Below are positions 41,223 through 45,349 of a DNA stretch of 45,349 nt, in pieces (position 1 is the stretch's first letter; each line of letters opens with the position of its first letter). Origin of the DNA: Clostridia bacterium (lineage in GTDB: Bacteria; Bacillota; Clostridia; Oscillospirales; CAG-272); assembly GCA_017415805.1 (NCBI GenBank), contig JAFQEC010000001.1, forward strand, positions 1-45,349, written 5' to 3'. Position numbers and translations under genes: made by a program. The notes below the pieces were generated by a model, which searched no databases, was not told where the DNA came from, and saw nothing but the letters and a program-made list of their open reading frames with translations.

Positions 41223-42556
41223 TGAAGTGCCTCAATGATCGTGCGCGCCATATAATCTATCATTTCATCGGTCATTCCGGGGTAAACGCCGACCCAGAAG
41301 GTATCGGTCATGATCGTATCGGTCACCGACAGATCGCCTACAACGCGATAGCCCTCTCCCGATTTGCGCATCTCGTCGAAGCAGGGATGCTTGATCAGAT
41401 TTCCCGAGAAGAGCATACGGGTCTGCACGCCGTGCGACTCAATATACGAAACCACCTTCTCACGCGAAACGCCCGCGCGGCAGGTCATCAAAAAGCCAAA
41501 CCACGAGGGGTTCGAATTGGGGCAGGCCTCGGGCAGGATCAGCTTATCCGCCACGCTCTCGAGCGCCTTGCGCAGCCGTGCGAAATTGTGGCGGCGGCGC
41601 TCCACGAACGAGGGGAACTTCTTGAGCTGTGCACAGCCCACGGCCGCCTGCATATCGGTAGCCTTGAGGTTATAGCCGAAATGCGAATACACATACTTGT
41701 GATCGTAGCCGAGGGGCAGCTCACCGTACTGGCGGTCAAAGCGGTGCTTGCAAACATTATCCATACCCGAGGGGCAGACGCAATCGCGCCCCCAGTCGCG
41801 GATCGAGCGTATGATCTTGTGCAGCGTTGCGTTGCGGGTATAGACCGCGCCGCCCTCGCCCATCGTCATATGATGAGGGGGATAAAAGCTGCTGGTACCG
41901 ATGTCACCGACCGTACCCGTCAGATACGTCTTGCCGTCAAACTCATATTCCGAGCCCAAGGCGTCACAGTTATCCTCGATCAGCCACAGGTCGTATTTGT
42001 TGCAGAAATTCCGCACGGCCTTGAGGTCAAACGGATTTCCGAGCGTATGTGCGATCATGACCGCCTTGGTCTTGGGCGAGAGCGCCTGCTCGAGCTTGGT
42101 CACGTCAATGTTATACTGCGGAATGGTCACGTCCACGAACACGGGCGCCGCGCCGTACTGGATGATCGGCGTGACCGTGGTGGGAAAGCCTGCCGCAACC
42201 GTGATGATCTCATCCCCGCGGCGCACCGCGCGCTCGCCGAGCAGCGGCGAGGTCAGCGTCATGAATGCCAGCAGATTCGCCGAGGAGCCCGAGTTCACAA
42301 GGCTGCAATAGGGCACACCCAGATATTTGGCAAATTCGCGCTCAAACTGATCGGTATAGCGTCCCGAGGTCAGCCAGAACTCCAGCGAGCTGTCCACCAG
42401 ATTGACCATTTCCTCGCTGTCGTACACGCGCGACGCATAGGAAATGCGATCGCCCTCGCTCCACTTCTTCTGATTGTGATAGGTGTCGCAATAATCCTTG
42501 ACCAGCGAGAGAATCTCCTCGCGTGCCTCGGGTTCATTCTTTCCGTTGAAATGCAT
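41219..42556 (-). CDS. rfbH: CDP-4-keto-6-deoxy-D-glucose 3-dehydrase (E1, RfbH/DdhC)
   Basis: PMP-dependent iron-sulfur enzyme that removes the C3 hydroxyl of CDP-4-keto-6-deoxyglucose. The 445-residue protein has SSFYPPHHMTMGEGG, with His (228/229) where aminotransferases carry the PLP Lys; this is the E1 hallmark. The 2Fe-2S ligands appear as Cys197, Cys259, Cys261 and Cys269 (C-X61-C-X1-C-X7-C). I recall C-X57-C-X1-C-X7-C for Yersinia E1, so the first gap is four residues longer. ATG 42565 overlaps the GGAG, so the second ATG at 42556 is used. Its reductase partner (E3/DdhD) is not in the window. Confidence 0.95.
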   Translation of the reverse strand: MHFNGKNEPEAREEILSLVKDYCDTYHNQKKWSEGDRISYASRVYDSEEMVNLVDSSLEFWLTSGRYTDQFEREFAKYLGVPYCSLVNSGSSANLLAFMTLTSPLLGERAVRRGDEIITVAAGFPTTVTPIIQYGAAPVFVDVTIPQYNIDVTKLEQALSPKTKAVMIAHTLGNPFDLKAVRNFCNKYDLWLIEDNCDALGSEYEFDGKTYLTGTVGDIGTSSFYPPHHMTMGEGGAVYTRNATLHKIIRSIRDWGRDCVCPSGMDNVCKHRFDRQYGELPLGYDHKYVYSHFGYNLKATDMQAAVGCAQLKKFPSFVERRRHNFARLRKALESVADKLILPEACPNSNPSWFGFLMTCRAGVSREKVVSYIESHGVQTRMLFSGNLIKHPCFDEMRKSGEGYRVVGDLSVTDTIMTDTFWVGVYPGMTDEMIDYMARTIIEALQ

Positions 42557-42574
42557 AACAATCATCTCCGTAAT

Positions 42575-43657
42575 TTATGATCGGTTTTTTTCTCCGTCCC
42601 GCAAAAAGTCGGCGATCTGTCGGTCCATCACAGCCGAAACACTCTCGCCCGCGGCATACGCACGCGTCCATTCGACCACTCTCTCAATTGCGTCGGCCAG
42701 GTTCCAGGTCGGGCGCCAGCCGAACACGGTCTTGAGCTTGGTGCAGTCCAGCTTGAGGAAGTTTGCCTCGTGCGGGCCGCCGTCATAGCGGTTCACCCAG
42801 CGCATTGCTCCGCCCCATGTGCGAACGAACAGGTCCACAAGGTTGCCCGTGGCAAAGCAATCGGCATCATCGGGCCCGACGTTGTAGCAAGCGGCATAGC
42901 TGCCGTCCTCATACTGCCGTGCCGCGATCATCAGATACGCAAACAGCGGCTCCAGCACGTGCTGGTAGGGGCGTGTGGAATAGGGGTTGCGCACCACGAT
43001 CTCCTCGCCAGCGAGCGCCGCGCGCACGCAGTCGGGGATGATGCGGTCCGCCGCAAAATCGCCGCCGCCGATCACGTTGCCTGCGCGCGCGGTAGAAATT
43101 GCCACCTTGCCGTCTGCAAAAAAGGAATTGCGATAGCTGCTCGTCACGAGCTCGGAGCAGGATTTGCTGTTGGAATACGGATCGTAGCCGTTGAGGTTTT
43201 CGTTCTCGCGATAGCCCCACTCCCACTCCTTGTTCTCATAGACCTTGTCGGTCGTCACGTTCAAAAAGGAACGGACCGAGGGCGTGCGGCGCACACACTC
43301 GAGCACATGCACCGTGCCCATCACGTTGGTGGCATAGGTCTCCACGGGCGCGCGATAGCTCTCGCGCACGATGGGCTGGGCAGCAAGATGCAGCACGATC
43401 TCGGGCTGTGCTGCCGAAAACGCAGCAAGCAGCGCATCAAGATCGCGCACATCGCCGATGATCGAGTGCATGCCCTCGGCTGTACGGTCCAGCTCAAAGA
43501 GAGAGGGGGTCGTGGGGGGCTCGGTCGAATAGCCCGTGACCTCAGCACCCAGATTTTTGAGAATATGGCAAAGCCACGCGCCCTTAAAGCCGGTATGGCC
43601 CGTTACGAGCACGCGCTTGCCGCGATAAAACTCGGGGGAAAATCCGTTGATCCGCAT
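42575..43657 (-). CDS. rfbG: CDP-glucose 4,6-dehydratase (RfbG/DdhB)
   Basis: Makes CDP-4-keto-6-deoxyglucose from CDP-glucose, with bound NAD. The 360-residue protein has VTGHTGFKGAWL (NAD loop, 18-29), HLAAQPIVRESY, the TTDKVYENKEW segment (Thr-Thr-Asp active site) and YDPYSNSKS with the catalytic Tyr-x3-Lys. It ends with the family GWRPTW region. Start 43657 shares an A with the rfbF stop (TAATG), with GGGAGGAG ahead. It is the second gene of the glycan operon. Confidence 0.95.
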   Translation of the reverse strand: MRINGFSPEFYRGKRVLVTGHTGFKGAWLCHILKNLGAEVTGYSTEPPTTPSLFELDRTAEGMHSIIGDVRDLDALLAAFSAAQPEIVLHLAAQPIVRESYRAPVETYATNVMGTVHVLECVRRTPSVRSFLNVTTDKVYENKEWEWGYRENENLNGYDPYSNSKSCSELVTSSYRNSFFADGKVAISTARAGNVIGGGDFAADRIIPDCVRAALAGEEIVVRNPYSTRPYQHVLEPLFAYLMIAARQYEDGSYAACYNVGPDDADCFATGNLVDLFVRTWGGAMRWVNRYDGGPHEANFLKLDCTKLKTVFGWRPTWNLADAIERVVEWTRAYAAGESVSAVMDRQIADFLRDGEKNRS

Positions 43658-44433
43658 TACTCCTCCCAACGCTTCCAGGGGGCTCTCTTGGAGGCCCAGA
43701 GCTTTTCCAGCTTCTCCTTGTCGCGCATGGTATCCATGCACTGCCAGAAGCCGCGATGCTTGAAGGCCACAAGCTGCCCCTCGGCGGCCAGTGCCTCCAG
43801 CGGCCCACACTCAAAGACCGTGGAATCGTCTTCAATATAATCAATGACCTTGGGATCGAGAATCATAAAGCCGCCGTTGATCCAACCGGCATCGGCCTCA
43901 CTCTTCTCGCGAAAGGCAATGACCTGGTTCTTGTCCAGCTCCAGAACGCCAAAGCGCGCATCGGGATGAACGGCTGTTATGGTCGCCAGCTTGCCGTGAG
44001 ATTGGTGGAACTCCACCTCCTTGACAATATCCACGTTGGAAACGCCGTCTCCGTAGGTCAGGAAAAAGGGCTCATCGCCGATATACTGCGCCACGCGCTT
44101 GATACGGCCGCCCGTCATGGTGCCCACGCCCGTATCCACGACCGTCACGCGCCAGGGCTCGGTCGCGGTGGTGTGCACCACGATCTTCTCCTTTTTGGTA
44201 AAATCAAAGGTAATGTCGCTGTGGTTGGTGTAATAATCCGCAAACCACTCCTTGATGACGCTCTGCTTATAGCCTGCGCATATCACGAAGTCATTATAAC
44301 CAAAGGAAGAATAGAACTTCATCACATGCCACAGGATCGGCATTTCGCCAATCTCGATCATAGGCTTCGGACGCAGGTGGGATTCCTCGCTGATGCGCGT
44401 GCCGAAACCGCCGGCCAGAATGACAACTTTCAT
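43657..44433 (-). CDS. rfbF: Glucose-1-phosphate cytidylyltransferase (RfbF/DdhA)
   Basis: Makes CDP-glucose from glucose-1-phosphate and CTP. It is 258 residues, the usual family size. It has ILAGGFGTRISEES-type nucleotide loop (6-18), LRPKPMIEIG with the substrate Lys, FLTYGDGVSNVD (metal Asp), and INGGFMIL and FWQCMDTMRDK near the end. These are diagnostic of RfbF rather than RmlA or GalU. Start 44433 follows AAGGAG. It is the first gene of the ten-gene unit and has its own promoter. Confidence 0.96.
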   Translation of the reverse strand: MKVVILAGGFGTRISEESHLRPKPMIEIGEMPILWHVMKFYSSFGYNDFVICAGYKQSVIKEWFADYYTNHSDITFDFTKKEKIVVHTTATEPWRVTVVDTGVGTMTGGRIKRVAQYIGDEPFFLTYGDGVSNVDIVKEVEFHQSHGKLATITAVHPDARFGVLELDKNQVIAFREKSEADAGWINGGFMILDPKVIDYIEDDSTVFECGPLEALAAEGQLVAFKHRGFWQCMDTMRDKEKLEKLWASKRAPWKRWEE

Positions 44434-44501
44434 AAAAAATCTCCTTGTTTTGTTTGGAAGACGCGTATGTCAAGCCACCGCCTACATACTGCATTTTATA
44501 G

Positions 44502-44530
44502 ATTATATCACATCCGTGCCCTTTTTGCAA
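44502..44530 (-). promoter_or_regulatory. Promoter of the glycan operon
   Basis: Minus strand: TTGCAA (44525-44530), 17 bases, TATAAT (44502-44507), 69 bases before rfbF. The stretch 44531-44750 holds no gene. Confidence 0.75.
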
Positions 44531-44753
44531 GTTTTTTCGGCAAAATACGCGCCGCCGTGCCAAAGAGCCCCTATGCAACAAAAACGCACCGCCGTTCAAA
44601 TTTTATGTGCAAGGCAGTGCATTTTCTGCTTCATTATAGCATGTCCGTTCGCAATTGTCAAGTCAAATACTGCCAAACGCGTCTTTCTACGCGCGCCGAA
44701 GCGCCCCTTTTGCCCTTGCAAAACTTTTCCCACACCAAACTTGCGCAAAGCAC

Positions 44754-44782
44754 TTGACAAAGCACATAAGTTTTGCTATAAT
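44754..44782 (+). promoter_or_regulatory. Strong promoter upstream of the tRNA-Pro fragments
   Basis: Perfect TTGACA (44754-44759), 17 bases, perfect TATAAT (44777-44782). It lies 38 bases before the first tRNA-Pro-like start. Confidence 0.9.
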
Positions 44783-44814
44783 AGCGGTTGCACAATTCGC
44801 CTCCCAATAAAACC

Positions 44815-44834
44815 AAATATCGAGGTGTAGGCTC
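44815..44834 (+). pseudogene. tRNA-Pro 5' fragment, copy 1 (shortest)
   Basis: AAATATCGAGGTGT is identical to the leader and acceptor strand of copies 2 and 3, followed by an extra A and GGCTC, then unrelated sequence. A GAAACGC/GCGTTTC hairpin follows directly. No 3' half is nearby. Confidence 0.7.
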
Positions 44835-44979
44835 CTGAAACGCTCCGCGTTTCGCAAAAGAACGCCTTGCCCCGCTAAACGCGTGGCATTTGCTCTGCAA
44901 AACCGCCGTTCTTGCCGCCACTTTCCCCCATGAAAAGATCGTCAAATTAACATCGTATTTTCCCCTCTGCAATAAAACA

Positions 44980-45005
44980 AAATATCGAGGTGTGGCTCAG
45001 CTTGG
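44980..45005 (+). pseudogene. tRNA-Pro 5' fragment, copy 2
   Basis: 26 bases identical to 45174-45199: six bases of leader, then acceptor strand and half of the D-arm (ending CAGCTTGG). It diverges into GC-rich DNA up to about 45125. The upstream CAATAAAAC is shared with copy 1. Confidence 0.8.
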
Positions 45006-45179
45006 GGACGTGCGCGACCGCCGCCGGTGGCGGATGCAGGGAGCGCTAAGGAGTGGCAGCCGTCGCAGAGCGCAAGCAAAACACTTTTGCGAAGCGCGAT
45101 GCGGTAACAGCAACAGGAAGAGCGCGTAGCGCCCCGCTATCATCTCTTGTTTTGCTTTTTGTGTTTTACAATCAAATAT

Positions 45180-45219
<40 letters not shown>

Positions 45220-45349
45220 TCAATCACCGTTCTCGGCTCAGAATTTTCGAGAAGAGCCGAAAGCCCTTGAAAACACTGACTTTTTCGGCTCTCCCGAATG
45301 TCGAAAAATCATCAATTCCTCGGTCTGACCACATGTTTGACCACTTACA
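45220..45349. mobile_element. Putative end of an integrated element next to the split tRNA-Pro
   Basis: Noncoding DNA starting at the tRNA break. It contains CGGCTC/GAGCCG inverted copies (45234, 45257) and a further CGGCTC near 45290, plus two direct TGACCAC repeats 12 bases apart (45326-45332, 45338-45344). Such repeats are typical of arm-type sites near tyrosine recombinase genes. No integrase is within the window, so this is inference. Confidence 0.45.

Noticed and set aside
44658..45129. Short open frames in the right-hand noncoding region
   Set aside because: They cross the tRNA promoter and fragments, lack ribosome sites and match nothing recognisable.

Overview
The window reads as chromosomal DNA of a gut-type Clostridia bacterium (Firmicutes; genus not determinable by eye). 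The reasons are strong AGGAGG ribosome binding sites, TTGACA-17-TATAAT promoters, many ATGA-coupled gene pairs, and a Firmicutes gene set: rex, dnaD with a DnaI-type loader, hprK, a yqeG-type phosphatase and rlmH. ProRS is of the short archaeal/eukaryotic-like form. Surface proteins carry Gram-positive signal peptides and there is no outer-membrane gene.

Layout. 1-4.3 kb: central metabolism and translation (gap truncated by the window edge, phosphoglucomutase, proS). 4.4-14.3 kb: surface-protein region with a DUF4830-like protein, a GLUG/beta-helix membrane protein with an EEAPV repeat and conserved cytoplasmic domain, a 1199-residue beta-helix protein, rnhA, and a smaller secreted protein sharing a domain with the 1199-residue one. 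14.6-24 kb: minus-strand housekeeping operons: a helical protein, rex-dnaD-dnaI-like, dCMP deaminase-lipoprotein-phosphatase-rimI-tsaD, and foldase-CmpB-like-HD protein. A DnaA-box-rich region lies between tsaD and rex. 24-29.5 kb: hprK-galK-membrane protein-MBL hydrolase-rlmH on the plus strand, meeting an endonuclease-IV-like gene and a yqeG-like gene from the other side. 29.6-30.25 kb: tRNA-Gly, -Arg and -His, then a densely structured noncoding stretch ending in an array of small hairpins separated by ATGATG. 30.3-32.6 kb: methyltransferase, an AT-rich island (XRE regulator plus DUF6809-like protein) and a YfcE-like phosphoesterase.

32.7-44.4 kb is one apparent ten-gene minus-strand operon for an exported glycan. 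rfbF-rfbG-rfbH homologues convert glucose-1-phosphate to a CDP-activated 3,6-dideoxyhexose intermediate. A ThDP-dependent enzyme and an SDR protein lie downstream and suggest addition of a two-carbon branch (yersiniose-A-like chemistry, inferred). Flippase, membrane glycosyltransferase, GtrB-like and processive GT2 genes would assemble and export the product.

44.75-45.35 kb holds a strong tRNA-type promoter followed by three successive 5' fragments of a tRNA-Pro gene, each broken at a different point. The last is cut in the anticodon loop and runs into sequence that looks like the end of an integrated element. This, the sugar cluster, the ATGATG hairpin array, the DnaA-box region with alternative hairpins and the new-looking surface-protein domains are the most interesting parts.
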